64,000 bases of DNA. It comes from CAVVIG01 sp050249955. GTDB lineage: Bacteria; Acidobacteriota; Vicinamibacteria; Vicinamibacterales; CAVVIG01. Both the position numbers and the translations under genes were made by a program. The notes under the pieces were generated by a model. The model worked only from the letters and a program-made list of their open reading frames with translations. It was not told where the DNA came from and did not search any database. The DNA lies in the NCBI GenBank assembly GCA_050249955.1, contig JBFWPN010000004.1, forward strand, positions 310,001 through 374,000, written 5' to 3'. Below, piece by piece: positions 1 to 8,484 of this stretch. Within the stretch, counting starts at the first letter, position 1; each line of letters opens with the position of its first letter.

Positions 1-749
1 TGATCACCGGCCTTCCGCGCGACCAGTTCGAGGTGTTCGAGGACGGACAGCGGCAGGACATCACCCAGTTCACCGCCGACCGCGTGCCGGTGAGCCTCAC
101 CGTCCTCGTCGATGCCAGCGACAGCATGTACGGCCGCCGCATCGTGGAAGCGCGCGATGCGGTGTCGAGCTTCGTGACCGGGATGCTCGAGCCCGCCGAC
201 GAGTTCTCGCTCGTCGTGTTCAACCACCACCAGCAGGTGCTCACCGAGTGGACCGGTGACCGGACGGCACCCGAGCGGCTGCTGCCGCCAGTGCGCCCAT
301 GGGGATCCACGGCGATCTACGACGCGATCATGGCGTCCATTCCGCTGGCGGACACCCGCCATCACCAGCGGGCGGCGCTGCTGGTGCTGTCCGATGGCGC
401 AGACACGGCGAGCGACACGCCGCTGCGCGACCTGCGGTCGGCCCTGCTGCGCACGGACGTGTTCATCTACGCCATCGGCATCGACTCCTCGGGGCGGCGT
501 CCAATCAATGCCGCCGTGAACCCGGTCACCCTGGCCCAGATCACCGACCCGAGCGGCGGACGTACCCGCATCGTGCACGACACCTCCGAGATCGCCGATG
601 CCCTCGCGCAGATTGCCGCCGAACTGAACAGCCAGTACCTCATCGGCTACACGTCGGCGCGCCAGCCCGACGGCCGCTTCCACAGCATCCGCGTGCACGT
701 GAAGGGTGGCGAGTACCGCGTCCGGGCGCGCACCGGCTACGTCGGGTAG
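1..749 (+). CDS. VWA-domain secreted protein, 5' end outside window
   Basis: This is the C-terminal part of a von Willebrand factor A protein. The reading frame is open from base 3, so the true start lies upstream of the window. The MIDAS metal-binding motif DASDS is visible near base 110, and the second acidic segment LSDGADTASD follows in the expected place. The order of segments and the ending (a QYLIGYTS-type strand, then a short RVHVKGGEYRVRARTGY strand) match the VWFA-related family abundant in Acidobacteria. Members are exported and probably mediate protein-protein or matrix contacts through a divalent metal. The specific partner is unknown. The next gene on this strand begins about 80 bases downstream behind its own -10-like element. 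Confidence 0.8.
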   Translation, partial: ITGLPRDQFEVFEDGQRQDITQFTADRVPVSLTVLVDASDSMYGRRIVEARDAVSSFVTGMLEPADEFSLVVFNHHQQVLTEWTGDRTAPERLLPPVRPWGSTAIYDAIMASIPLADTRHHQRAALLVLSDGADTASDTPLRDLRSALLRTDVFIYAIGIDSSGRRPINAAVNPVTLAQITDPSGGRTRIVHDTSEIADALAQIAAELNSQYLIGYTSARQPDGRFHSIRVHVKGGEYRVRARTGYVG

Positions 750-795
750 CGCCGGCGTTCACGCGGGGCCGCGTGTCTGTCGGTCCGCGTGCTGC

Positions 796-801
796 TAGAA
801 T
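796..801 (+). promoter_or_regulatory. -10-like element TAGAAT
   Basis: TAGAAT lies 29 bases before the ATG at 831. A GGAGG ribosome binding site (816-820) sits between the two. No good -35 hexamer is visible. It belongs to a recurring arrangement in this window of TAnnnT hexamers just upstream of isolated genes. Confidence 0.4.
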
Positions 802-830
802 GCCGCCTGTTTCCCGGAGGCAGACAGGAC

Positions 831-1985
831 ATGGAATTCACACACGTGCGCATGTGGCGTGTGCTTGGTGCGGGCGTGGTTGCGGCGTGCCTGGCCCTTC
901 CCGCCGTGCTCAGCGGGCAGCAGCCAGGCCAGCAGGCACTGGCGCCCCCGACTGGCGACGCCCCGGTCCGCACCGCGGCCGACACACTCGAGGCGCGCCT
1001 GGCACGGCAGCGTGCGGCGCTGCAGCGCGCCCTGTTTGCCAGCGACGAGCCGCTGCCGTTCACCCTCATCGCCGACTTCAAGGCCGTGAACCGCGACCGC
1101 AACCCGGAGAGCACGCGGGTCTTCCCGGCCACGCTGGTCGTGGCCAGCCGGAACGGCGGCGAGGAGCGTATCCAGGTCAACATCCGCACGCGGGGGCACT
1201 CGCGACGCACCAGTTCCACCTGTACCTTCGCACCCATCCGGATCGAGTTCCCGAACAGGACGGACGGCACCGTGTTCGAGGGGCACAAGTCGCTCAAGCT
1301 CGGCACGCACTGCCGCGACGTCGACTCGTTCGAGCAGTACGTCTACCGCGAATACCTGGTGTACAAGGTCTTCAACCGCATCACCCAGCGCTCGTTCCGC
1401 GCGCGGCTCGCCACGGCCACCTACGTGGACGGGGAGAACAACAAGCCCATCACCACGCGTGCCGGCCTCTTCCTCGAAGATGACGATGACGTGGCGCGGC
1501 GGCTGGGCGGGGAGACGAGCGAACTGCAGAACCTGACGTTCGGCCACGTGGACATCGAGTCGATGACGCTGCTCAGTCTCTTCGAGTACATGATCGGGAA
1601 CACCGACATGTCGCTCGCCAAGCTGCACAACATCGTCCTCGTCCGCGGTGCGAACGGCTCGGTCTACCCGGTGCCGTACGACTTCGACTACTCCGGCGTG
1701 GTGAACGCACGCTACGCCGTGCCGGCCACGGCGCTCAACCTGCCGACGGTGCGCGAGCGCCTGTACCGGGGGCCCTGCCTCAAGCCCGAGGAACTGGCGC
1801 CCTACCTCACGCGAATGCTCGGGATGCGCGACGGGATTCTCGGCGTCTACGACAGCATCCCCGATCTCGACCAGGGCTATCGGAAGGACGCGAAGAACTA
1901 CCTGGACGGCTTCTTCAAGATCCTCACGAAGCCTGGCGACGTGAAGCGCGCCTTCCACGACACCTGCAGCCGCGCGACGATGTGA
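831..1985 (+). CDS. Secreted CotH-kinase-like protein
   Basis: A 384-residue exported protein. The ATG at 831 is preferred over upstream codons because GGAGG lies 10 bases before it and a signal peptide follows directly (hydrophobic stretch about residues 10-28). The central and C-terminal parts resemble the CotH family of atypical kinases: a segment GHKSLKLGTHC where CotH proteins carry their KS.K motif, later EYMIGNTDMSLAKLHN, and a metal-site-like PVPYDFDYSGVV. In characterised CotH proteins the corresponding Asp residues bind Mg-ATP. The match is by motif only, so protein-kinase activity is inferred and uncertain. A cupin gene follows after 5 bases, so the two are probably co-transcribed. 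Confidence 0.6.
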   Translation: MEFTHVRMWRVLGAGVVAACLALPAVLSGQQPGQQALAPPTGDAPVRTAADTLEARLARQRAALQRALFASDEPLPFTLIADFKAVNRDRNPESTRVFPATLVVASRNGGEERIQVNIRTRGHSRRTSSTCTFAPIRIEFPNRTDGTVFEGHKSLKLGTHCRDVDSFEQYVYREYLVYKVFNRITQRSFRARLATATYVDGENNKPITTRAGLFLEDDDDVARRLGGETSELQNLTFGHVDIESMTLLSLFEYMIGNTDMSLAKLHNIVLVRGANGSVYPVPYDFDYSGVVNARYAVPATALNLPTVRERLYRGPCLKPEELAPYLTRMLGMRDGILGVYDSIPDLDQGYRKDAKNYLDGFFKILTKPGDVKRAFHDTCSRATM

Positions 1986-1990
1986 CCCTG

Positions 1991-2602
1991 ATGAATACCC
2001 TGCCTCCCAGCCACGCATCCGTCACCCGGTCCGTCACCATCCGGCGGCTCGTACGCGTGGCGACCCTGGCCTGCCTCGTCGCCGCCGTGCCCGGGCTCGC
2101 GGCGCAGGGGCCGCCCACCAGTTCGGTGGCCATCGACGTGGCCGAGGTTCAGAAGGTGCTCTCGACCATCACGGCGCCGCAGGGCGACCAGCAGATCCGC
2201 GTGGTGGACATGGGGCGCTACAACCTGGCGGTGGGCGTGCTTCACCGGGGCAAGACCACCGACACGCCTGGCGCTCCGATCACCGGACTGGTGCACTCCC
2301 AGATCACGGAGACCTACGTCATCCTCTCCGGCGAGGGCACGCTTGTCACGGGCGGCAGCCTGCAGAACCCGCGGGCATTCCCGGCCGACAACGAGGTGGT
2401 GACGACGCTTGCCGGACCCTCGACGGCCGGACCGATCCAGAACGGCTCGATGCGCCGCGTGAAGACCGGCGACGTGATCATCATCCCTGCCGGGGTTCCC
2501 CACGGCTGGACGAACGTGCCCGACCACGTCGACTACCTCAGCATCCGCCCCGATCAGGACAAGGTGCTTCCCGCCGGGTACGTTCACCCGACCATCCGCT
2601 AG
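1991..2602 (+). CDS. Secreted cupin-domain protein
   Basis: About 203 residues with a long N-terminal signal region (hydrophobic core near residues 22-38, ending in GLAAQG). The rest is one cupin barrel. The first cupin motif appears around HSQITETYVILSGEGTLVTG and the second around GDVIIIPAGVPHGWTNV, giving His and Glu ligands suitable for a single metal. A GTG nine bases upstream, overlapping the previous stop, is a possible alternative start. Cupins range from dioxygenases to sugar epimerases and storage folds, and no substrate can be assigned. It lies 5 bases after the CotH-like gene in what looks like a two-gene operon. Confidence 0.75.
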   Translation: MNTLPPSHASVTRSVTIRRLVRVATLACLVAAVPGLAAQGPPTSSVAIDVAEVQKVLSTITAPQGDQQIRVVDMGRYNLAVGVLHRGKTTDTPGAPITGLVHSQITETYVILSGEGTLVTGGSLQNPRAFPADNEVVTTLAGPSTAGPIQNGSMRRVKTGDVIIIPAGVPHGWTNVPDHVDYLSIRPDQDKVLPAGYVHPTIR

Positions 2603-2610
2603 CGGTCCGC

Positions 2611-2616
2611 TATAAT
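2611..2616 (+). promoter_or_regulatory. Consensus -10 TATAAT
   Basis: A perfect TATAAT stands out in GC-rich DNA between the cupin gene and the metallo-beta-lactamase-fold gene. It leaves a leader of about 70 bases before the ATG at 2691. The matching -35 region is poor. Confidence 0.5.
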
Positions 2617-2690
2617 TGCGGCACTTCGGCGACGCGCCGGGTGCGCAACAACACGACGACCGGCCCGGCGGCCGGCGTCAGGAGGACACG

Positions 2691-3581
2691 ATGCGAAGGA
2701 CTGTGGTGCTCGGAGCGCTCGTTGCGGTGGGCGCACTTTCGGTGGGCCTGGCCGGCCAGCAGCGCGCGGCCCTGCCCGACCTGCAGAAGGTCAAGGACAA
2801 CCTGTACATCATCGGGGCGTCGAGCCCGGTCGACCGGTCGCAGTTCACCGGGGGCAACGTCGGCGTGTTCGTCACCGATGACGGTGTCGTGGTCGTCGAC
2901 ACGAAGCTGGCCGGTTACGGCCCGGACATCATCGCCCGCATCAAGGCGGTGACCGACAAGCCGATCACGACCATCATCAACACCCACACGCACGGGGACC
3001 ACACGGGGAGCAATGAGGGCTTCCCGGCCACCGTGAACATCGTCGCTCACCAGAACACGAAGGGGCTGATGGCGAAGATGGACGCCTTCAAGGGCGAGAA
3101 GGCGAAGTTCCTGCCGAAGCAGACCTACACGGACCGGATGGTCATCGGCAGCGGCCGCAATCGCGTGGAGCTCTACTACTTCGGCAAGGGGCACACGAGC
3201 GGCGACACGGTGGTGTACTACCCGACGCTGCGCACCATCCAGACGGGCGACCTGTGGGCGTGGAAGGACGCTCCGCTCATCGACCTGGCCAACGAGGGCA
3301 GCGGCATCGAGTGGCCGAAGACGCTGGCGGCGCTCAGCTCGACGCTGAAGGATGCCGACACCGTGATCCCGGGGCACACGCCCATTTCGAAGCCGGCTGA
3401 GATTCAGGAGTACCAGAAGTACCTGGCCGACCTCGTGGCCGAGACCGAGGCTGCGGCGAAGGCCGGCAAGTCGGCCGCCGACGCCTTTGCCGAGAGCAAG
3501 GTGACAGCGAAGTATCCGGGTTACAAGACGGACCGCCTGAAGGCTGCCATCGAAGCCCTGTACAAGGAAATGGGCAAGTAG
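2691..3581 (+). CDS. Secreted metallo-beta-lactamase-fold hydrolase
   Basis: A 296-residue exported protein of the MBL superfamily. The start is set by GGAGG at 2681-2685 and the signal peptide that follows (about residues 1-22, ending LAGQQ). The zinc-binding HxHxDH motif is intact (NTHTHGDHTGSN), followed by the later ligands in GKGHTSGDT, the Asp in QTGDLW and the His in VIPGHTP. The architecture (N-terminal KDNLYIIGA, then the zinc motif) fits the cyclase/glyoxalase-II-like periplasmic subgroup rather than a specific beta-lactamase. The substrate is unknown. A strong hairpin follows the stop. Confidence 0.85.
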   Translation: MRRTVVLGALVAVGALSVGLAGQQRAALPDLQKVKDNLYIIGASSPVDRSQFTGGNVGVFVTDDGVVVVDTKLAGYGPDIIARIKAVTDKPITTIINTHTHGDHTGSNEGFPATVNIVAHQNTKGLMAKMDAFKGEKAKFLPKQTYTDRMVIGSGRNRVELYYFGKGHTSGDTVVYYPTLRTIQTGDLWAWKDAPLIDLANEGSGIEWPKTLAALSSTLKDADTVIPGHTPISKPAEIQEYQKYLADLVAETEAAAKAGKSAADAFAESKVTAKYPGYKTDRLKAAIEALYKEMGK

Positions 3582-3603
3582 CCCGTTCCCGCACGCGCAC
3601 GTC

Positions 3604-3636
3604 GAGGGCGGGTGATGAACCGCATCGCCCGCCCTC
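3604..3636 (+). terminator. Hairpin after MBL gene
   Basis: A 13-base-pair stem with one G-T pair (arms 3604-3616 and 3624-3636, 7-base loop) begins 22 bases after the stop codon. It has no T-run. It is a plausible terminator in a GC-rich genome. The rest of the gap to 3825 shows nothing distinctive. Confidence 0.5.
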
Positions 3637-3825
3637 CCTCAGCCCTCCCTGCCTCGCCCGCGCCACCGGCCAGTCAGTCCGACCCGCCCCACTCCACCGG
3701 CCTACCCGCCCTGCGCGTCCTCGTTGCTGCGGGGTTTGCCTCTCCGTGTCGCGTTAGCAGGCAGGGCAGACGCCGGGTCATCCGGTGTGCCGACACTGAC
3801 ACGCGACACGCGGAGGGAGACGGTC

Positions 3826-4416
3826 ATGAAGAAGACGATGTTTGCGGTGCTGGCTGGTGGAGTGGTGCTTGCGGGTGCGCTGCTGACGGCGGCCTGCTCG
3901 AACGATGCGCAGGCATCCGGCGCCATGGATCCGGGTACGATTGCCCGCGGCCAGTACCTGGTCAACGTCGGTGGCTGCAACGACTGCCACACACCATTCA
4001 AGATGGGGCCGAAGGGGCCGGAGCCCGACATGTCGCGCATGCTGTCGGGGCACCCCGAGCAGTTCGTGATTGTGGCACCCGCGAAGATGCCGTCTCCTGA
4101 GTGGATGGTGGCCTCGTCGCCGACCAACACGGCGCACTCGGGACCGTGGGGCGTGAGCTTCTCGGCCAACCTCACACCTGACCAGAACACCGGCCTCGGC
4201 ATCTGGACCGAGGACATGTTCATCACGGCGCTGCGCACCGGCCGGCACATGGGCGCCTCGCGCGAGATCCTGCCGCCGATGCCCTGGTTCAACTACGGCA
4301 AGATGACCGACGACGACATCAAGGCGGTCTATGCCTACCTGCGGAGCATCCCCGCGGTACACAACCGCGTGCCGGATCCGCTCCCACCGGCCGGCACGCC
4401 GAACGCCACCAACTGA
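3826..4416 (+). CDS. Cytochrome c lipoprotein
   Basis: A 196-residue lipoprotein with one c-type haem site. The ATG at 3826 follows a GGAGGGA ribosome binding site by about 8 bases. The signal peptide ends in the lipobox LTAAC, with Cys24 as the lipidated residue. The haem motif is CNDCH at residues 51-55. A Met near the C terminus in YGKMTDDDIKAVYAYLRS is the expected sixth ligand and matches the usual C-terminal helix of class I cytochromes. The spacing and the GQYLVNVGGCNDCHTP context resemble cytochromes that accept electrons from periplasmic dehydrogenases. No dehydrogenase partner lies next to it. Confidence 0.85.
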   Translation: MKKTMFAVLAGGVVLAGALLTAACSNDAQASGAMDPGTIARGQYLVNVGGCNDCHTPFKMGPKGPEPDMSRMLSGHPEQFVIVAPAKMPSPEWMVASSPTNTAHSGPWGVSFSANLTPDQNTGLGIWTEDMFITALRTGRHMGASREILPPMPWFNYGKMTDDDIKAVYAYLRSIPAVHNRVPDPLPPAGTPNATN

Positions 4417-4431
4417 GCACCAGTCCAGCGT

Positions 4432-4459
4432 CGACGGCCGGCCAGCGGACCGGCCGTCG
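4432..4459. terminator. Bidirectional terminator hairpin
   Basis: A perfect 10-base-pair stem (4432-4441 with 4450-4459, 8-base loop) lies between the convergent stop codons at 4416 and 4475. It could serve both genes. Confidence 0.6.
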
Positions 4460-4474
4460 GCGCCGTTCCAAGAC

Positions 4475-5056
4475 CTACCGCTGCGTGCTCGCGCACGAGT
4501 CGCCGATGACGGCGGCGCTCGTCACTTCCACCTGCGCCAGGTCGGTCACTTCGAGCTGCGGATCCCGGTCGCGCTGGCTGTTGCGGTCGCGGTTGGGCTG
4601 CTGCGTATCGCTGTCAGACCCGATGGCACCCTGGCCATTCGGGACATCCGCCTGTTCCGTCACCGTCCCATTCACCCGCACGCGCTTGCCGATCTTGTCG
4701 TCGAGCGTCACGTCATCCTTCGGGGCGAGCCGGTAGGTGGTGGCGGCCATCCGCATCTGCTCCCGCTCAACGGACGAGCCTGTCGCGGTGACGCTGCCGG
4801 CCGTGCCCGCGGTCGACGGGCTGTTCACCATGGTGAGCAGGTAGCCGCGCGTGAACGTGCCGCCGCCGCGCTGCAGGCACCCTTCCAGTGTCACTGCCTG
4901 GTTTGCCGGGCCCGACGCCTCGCGTGTCGAGCCCATGTCCCGCATGTCGGTGGTCTCGTCTCCCCGGCGCTGGGCATCGTCCACGGCTGTGTCGTTCGTG
5001 CAGGCGACGCATGCGGCGAGCATGGCACCCACCACCGCGACCGTCATCCTCCTCAT
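4475..5056 (-). CDS. Small lipoprotein, possible OB-fold
   Basis: A 193-residue predicted lipoprotein. The start at 5056 has a GGAGG site just upstream on the minus strand and gives a compact signal peptide ending in a lipobox (AACVAC). The mature part has a low-complexity, charged linker, then EGCLQ, an YRLAPKDDVTLDDKIGKRVRVNGTV stretch and a polar tail. The LDDKIGKRVRVNGTV pattern is typical of small OB-fold-like periplasmic domains that recur in Acidobacteria with an EGCL motif. No activity can be named. It is convergent with the cytochrome gene and divergent from the membrane-protein gene at 5255. Confidence 0.6.
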   Translation of the reverse strand: MRRMTVAVVGAMLAACVACTNDTAVDDAQRRGDETTDMRDMGSTREASGPANQAVTLEGCLQRGGGTFTRGYLLTMVNSPSTAGTAGSVTATGSSVEREQMRMAATTYRLAPKDDVTLDDKIGKRVRVNGTVTEQADVPNGQGAIGSDSDTQQPNRDRNSQRDRDPQLEVTDLAQVEVTSAAVIGDSCASTQR

Positions 5057-5254
5057 CGGCACCTCCCATCTCGGTCGATCCCGCGGATTGCACGCGCCGT
5101 ACCCGGATGGGGCACTCGTCGCGATGCCAGCGGTCAGGCTGAACGCTCGAGGCGTGGCGAGCAATATGCAGCCACGGCGGCTACGTCATCGTCGGGTTGG
5201 TCGAACTGCCCTCGCCTGCCCGCACGCCGTCCACGCTGGCTTAGGGGAGGAACC

Positions 5255-5659
5255 GTGAATCGCCGTCAGCAGATCGCCCTCGCGCAGGGCACCTACTTTG
5301 CCGCCACCGGCATCTGGCCGCTGCTGCACATGCCGTCGTTCGAAGCGGTGACCGGGCCGAAGACCGACCGGTGGCTCGTGCGGACCGTGGGTGTGCTCGT
5401 GGCCGTCATCGGCGGCACGCTCGTGAGCGCCGCGCTGCGGAACCGGGTGACCGGGGAGGTGGCCGCACTCGGCGCAGCCTCGGCTGGCGGGCTCGGGGCC
5501 GTGGACGCGTACTTCGCCGGCCAGGGCCGCATCGACCCGGTCTACCTGACCGACGCGGCCGTGCAAGCGGTGATCGTCGCGGGCTGGGCCGATGCGCTCA
5601 GACCGCCGCGAACATACGCCCACCACCTGCCGACCGACGACAGAAGCCTCTGGCTGTAG
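5255..5659 (+). CDS. Small integral membrane protein
   Basis: A 134-residue protein starting at GTG 5255, chosen because GGGGAGG lies immediately upstream at the right spacing. It has three or four hydrophobic segments (approximately residues 8-24, 45-65, 68-85 and 95-112) and a short hydrophilic C terminus. I recognise no family. The next gene starts six bases after its stop, so the two are probably transcribed together. Confidence 0.6.
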   Translation: MNRRQQIALAQGTYFAATGIWPLLHMPSFEAVTGPKTDRWLVRTVGVLVAVIGGTLVSAALRNRVTGEVAALGAASAGGLGAVDAYFAGQGRIDPVYLTDAAVQAVIVAGWADALRPPRTYAHHLPTDDRSLWL

Positions 5660-5665
5660 CGGCGC

Positions 5666-6046
5666 ATGGCAGGCATCATCTGCGTCGACCTGAACGGCGT
5701 GCTCGACGGCTACACCGGGTGGCGCGGCGCCGCGCACTACGACGCCCCACGTGCCGGGGCGCGCGCCTTCCTCGAGGCGCTCGGCGCACGCGGCTATGAG
5801 GTCGTGGTGTTCACGACACGCCACCCGGACGGCGTGTGGCGATGGCTGCGTGAACACGAGCTCGACTCGCTGGTCCGGGAGGTCACGGATCGCAAGCCGC
5901 CTGCGCACGTGTTCGTGGACGACCGGGCGATCTGCTTCCGTGGCGACTTCGCGGCGACGCTGCACGCCATCGACGGCTTCAGTGCCCACTGGGAGACGGA
6001 TGGCGGCCGGACCGATGTCGACGATACGCGACGGACACCCACCTGA
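5666..6046 (+). CDS. Small HAD-superfamily phosphatase-like protein
   Basis: A 126-residue protein with a haloacid-dehalogenase core. Motif I is ICVDLNGVLDGY (nucleophile Asp and the usual Asp two residues on replaced by Asn), motif II is the Thr in VVVFTTRHP, and the DRKPPAHVFVDDRA segment supplies the Lys and acidic residues of motifs III/IV. The length is short, matching the capless nucleotide/polynucleotide-phosphatase-like HADs. The DLN in place of DxD could affect phosphatase turnover. It probably forms an operon with the membrane protein before it. The substrate is unknown. Confidence 0.65.
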   Translation: MAGIICVDLNGVLDGYTGWRGAAHYDAPRAGARAFLEALGARGYEVVVFTTRHPDGVWRWLREHELDSLVREVTDRKPPAHVFVDDRAICFRGDFAATLHAIDGFSAHWETDGGRTDVDDTRRTPT

Positions 6047-6100
6047 ATGTGGGCGCGACGCGAGGGCGCCACAGCACGGCTTATGATCGGGGCCTGCGCG

Positions 6101-6709
6101 ATGATGACCACCTTCCTGCTGATCAGACACGGGCTCACCGACGCGGTGGGGCACTCCATGACCGGTCACGAGCCCGGTGTCCACCTGAACGCCCTCGGCC
6201 GCGACCAGGCTGCGAGCCTCCCTCGGCGGCTCGGCGGCGTGCCGCTGGCGGCGATCTACGCAAGTCCGCTCGAGCGAACCCGCGAGACGGCGCAGCCGGT
6301 GGCCGACGCGCGCGGGCTGCCCGTCCAGATCGAACCGCGGTTCATCGAGGTGGACTTCGGCGGCTGGACCAACCAGCGATTTGCCGACATGGCCAGCGAC
6401 CCCGGGTGGGTGCTCTACAACGCCTACCGCGGCGTCACCAGGCCCCCGCGTGGCGAAGGCCTGCTCGACGTGCAGCGCCGCACGGTCGACGCCCTGCTCG
6501 AACTCCAGGCGCGGCATCCCGGTGATGTCGTCGCCGTGTTCTCCCATGCGGATACCATCCGCGCCATGCTGCTGTACTTCCTCGGGATGCCGGTGGACTT
6601 CGTCCAGCGGCTGGAACTGTCGCCAGCTCGGATCAGCGTGCTCCAGCTCGGTGCGTGCGCGCCACGTGTGCTGCAAGTGAACGGCGATACCGCTCCCGCG
6701 CTCGCCTGA
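6101..6709 (+). CDS. Histidine phosphatase family protein
   Basis: About 202 residues of the phosphoglycerate-mutase-like branch. The catalytic RHG motif is at residues 8-10 (LIRHGLTD), the second catalytic His is in VVAVFSHADTIRAML, and the conserved SPLERTRETA segment is present. The family transfers phosphate through a phospho-His intermediate. Substrates range from phosphoglycerate to cobalamin precursors and phosphoproteins, and nothing nearby decides between them. ATG 6101 is preferred over 6083 because only a short segment precedes RHG in this family. TATGAT at 6082-6087 may be its -10. Confidence 0.8.
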   Translation: MMTTFLLIRHGLTDAVGHSMTGHEPGVHLNALGRDQAASLPRRLGGVPLAAIYASPLERTRETAQPVADARGLPVQIEPRFIEVDFGGWTNQRFADMASDPGWVLYNAYRGVTRPPRGEGLLDVQRRTVDALLELQARHPGDVVAVFSHADTIRAMLLYFLGMPVDFVQRLELSPARISVLQLGACAPRVLQVNGDTAPALA

Positions 6710-6727
6710 ACCGCGTGTCGGCGCGCG

Positions 6728-7843
6728 TCATAGGGTGAGCCCCCGGCGGGCAAGTTCGGCGTTGGCTTCAGCCACCCGGTCGTACGCCTCCTGGCCGCCG
6801 AGCCACCCGGCCAGCTCCAGGAGCCCCTCCTCCAGCGCCATCTGCGGCTGGTATCCGAGCAGCATCCGCGCCTTCGTGATGTCGGCGAAACAGTGCCGGA
6901 TGTCGCCCACGCGGTATTGCCCGGTGATGTCGGCCTCAATCCCATCGACGCCGAGGGCGCCCGCCATCTGCGTGGCGATGTCGCGCACCGTGCTGCTCGT
7001 GCCACTCCCGATGTTGAAGGCATGCCCGTCGATGCCCGGGGCATCGATCGACAGCCGCAAGGCGCGCGACACGTCGTAGACGCTCACGAAATCGCGACGC
7101 TGTCGCCCATCCTCGTAGATAACCGGTGCACGCCGGTTCAGGAGCCGCGAGCCGAAGATGGCCAGCACACCGGTATACGGGTTCGACAGGGCCTGGCGCG
7201 GGCCATAGACGTTGAAGAAGCGCATGGCCACCGCCGGGATTCGGTAGGACTCGCCCACCATCAGGCACAAGCGCTCCTGGTCGAACTTGCTGAGGGCGTA
7301 CACCGACTTCTGGGACGGCGTTTTGGTTTCGGGCGTGGGTAGCGGCTCGAGTGGTGTGCCGTCGGTGTCGATCGGGTTCCAGTGGCCGGCGGCGAGCTGC
7401 TCGGACGACCGCTCCGAGGCGTGCACCAGGCTCCCATGGCTGTCGCGATACAACCCCTCGCCGTAGATGCTCATGCTCGAGGCGACGATGATGCGCTCGA
7501 CGGGCCTGGCGATCAGCGCCTCGAGGAGCGTGGCGGTGCCGCCGATGTTGGTGGACGTGTAGTCGCAGAGCTGGTACATGCTCTGGCCCACGCCCACCTG
7601 CGCGGCAAGGTGGAACACGAGGTCGACCCCATGCAGGGCACGATCGACGACCGCGCGGTCGCGCACGTCGCCCGTGATCAGCTCGACATCCGGGTCGAGG
7701 TAGTCGGGTCGCCTCCGCTCCTGGTGCACCTGGGGGACCAGGGCATCCAGCGCCCGGACATGGTGTCCTGCTGCTAGCAGCTCGTCTGCCAGGTGCGATC
7801 CGATGAACCCCGCGCCGCCGGTGATGAGTATCCGTCGTCGCAT
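6728..7843 (-). CDS. NAD-dependent epimerase/dehydratase
   Basis: A 371-residue extended short-chain dehydrogenase of the nucleotide-sugar epimerase class. The Rossmann motif GGAGFIGS starts near residue 8, and catalytic YxxxK appears as SVYALSKFDQE. NVYGPRQ and the FVSVYDV segment match UDP-glucose 4-epimerase and dTDP-glucose 4,6-dehydratase relatives. An insertion of about 40 residues between the SSMSIYG strand and the YxxxK motif is longer than in classic GalE. The start at 7843 places the Rossmann fold at the N terminus. It probably makes or modifies a nucleotide sugar for surface glycans. It is convergent with the phosphatase gene. Confidence 0.85.
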   Translation of the reverse strand: MRRRILITGGAGFIGSHLADELLAAGHHVRALDALVPQVHQERRRPDYLDPDVELITGDVRDRAVVDRALHGVDLVFHLAAQVGVGQSMYQLCDYTSTNIGGTATLLEALIARPVERIIVASSMSIYGEGLYRDSHGSLVHASERSSEQLAAGHWNPIDTDGTPLEPLPTPETKTPSQKSVYALSKFDQERLCLMVGESYRIPAVAMRFFNVYGPRQALSNPYTGVLAIFGSRLLNRRAPVIYEDGRQRRDFVSVYDVSRALRLSIDAPGIDGHAFNIGSGTSSTVRDIATQMAGALGVDGIEADITGQYRVGDIRHCFADITKARMLLGYQPQMALEEGLLELAGWLGGQEAYDRVAEANAELARRGLTL

Positions 7844-8030
7844 AGGGTCGGGGTGAGCAAGGTGAGTTCCACCTGGGGGGCGGAAGGAGCGAACCTTCGG
7901 CATGCGCATGGTGCGCGCATCACGACGCGCCACCAGCCGCGACGCTGCCGTCGCCGATGGAGGCCGTCGCCCTTGGCTGAGCCGGCGTGCTTGACGCGGG
8001 CCACTCCGGGAATCGTGCGGCGACCTCGGC

Positions 8031-8036
8031 TACGAT
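8031..8036 (+). promoter_or_regulatory. -10-like TACGAT, probable leaderless start
   Basis: TACGAT lies 7 bases before the ATG at 8044, with no ribosome binding site in between. Because transcription would begin at or near 8043-8044, this favours ATG 8044 over the ATG at 8035. Confidence 0.4.
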
Positions 8037-8043
8037 GAACCTG

Positions 8044-8484
8044 ATGGTGGACACGCCGCGCATCGCCGTCCTGTACGACGGCGGCTGCGGATTCTGCACG
8101 ACGACCGTGGCGTGGCTGCGGCGCCTGGACTGGCGCGCACGGCTCTGTCCCGTTGACATCCACGCGGCCTGGGAGCAGCTCGAGGTCCGCTACCCTGGCG
8201 TGCGCCGCGACGCGTGCCTGGAGGCGATGCACGTCGTGCAGGCGGATGGCCGCATCACGGCCGGGTTCGACGGCTTCAGGACCCTGGCGTGGGCCGTGCC
8301 GCTGCTGGCGCCGATCGCTCCGCTCCTCTACGTGCCTGGTGTACCCCAGCTCGGGCGCGTCGTGTACCGATGGGTGGCCGCCCATCGGTCCACGACCTGC
8401 CGTGTCGACGCGCGGGACCGGCCGAGGACGGGCCCAGTGTCCGCCTCCAGGCGGACTAGTACGACGTCCCGGCCGCGCCATTGA
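8044..8484 (+). CDS. DCC family thiol-disulfide oxidoreductase-like protein (DUF393)
   Basis: About 146 residues. The N terminus carries the DCC-family signature YDGGCGFC (residues about 10-17), a thioredoxin-like CxxC in the DxxCxxC context. A hydrophobic stretch WAVPLLAPIAPLLYVPGVP and the short VYRWVAAHR motif complete the family pattern. Members are small redox proteins whose physiological partners are poorly known. The last 29 bases overlap the convergent beta-helix gene, and this tail is low-complexity Arg/Ser/Thr. Confidence 0.75.
   Translation: MVDTPRIAVLYDGGCGFCTTTVAWLRRLDWRARLCPVDIHAAWEQLEVRYPGVRRDACLEAMHVVQADGRITAGFDGFRTLAWAVPLLAPIAPLLYVPGVPQLGRVVYRWVAAHRSTTCRVDARDRPRTGPVSASRRTSTTSRPRH

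Noticed and set aside
4331..5254. N-terminal extension of the small membrane protein at 5255
   Set aside because: The extension is antisense to the lipoprotein gene, and a strong ribosome binding site marks the GTG at 5255.
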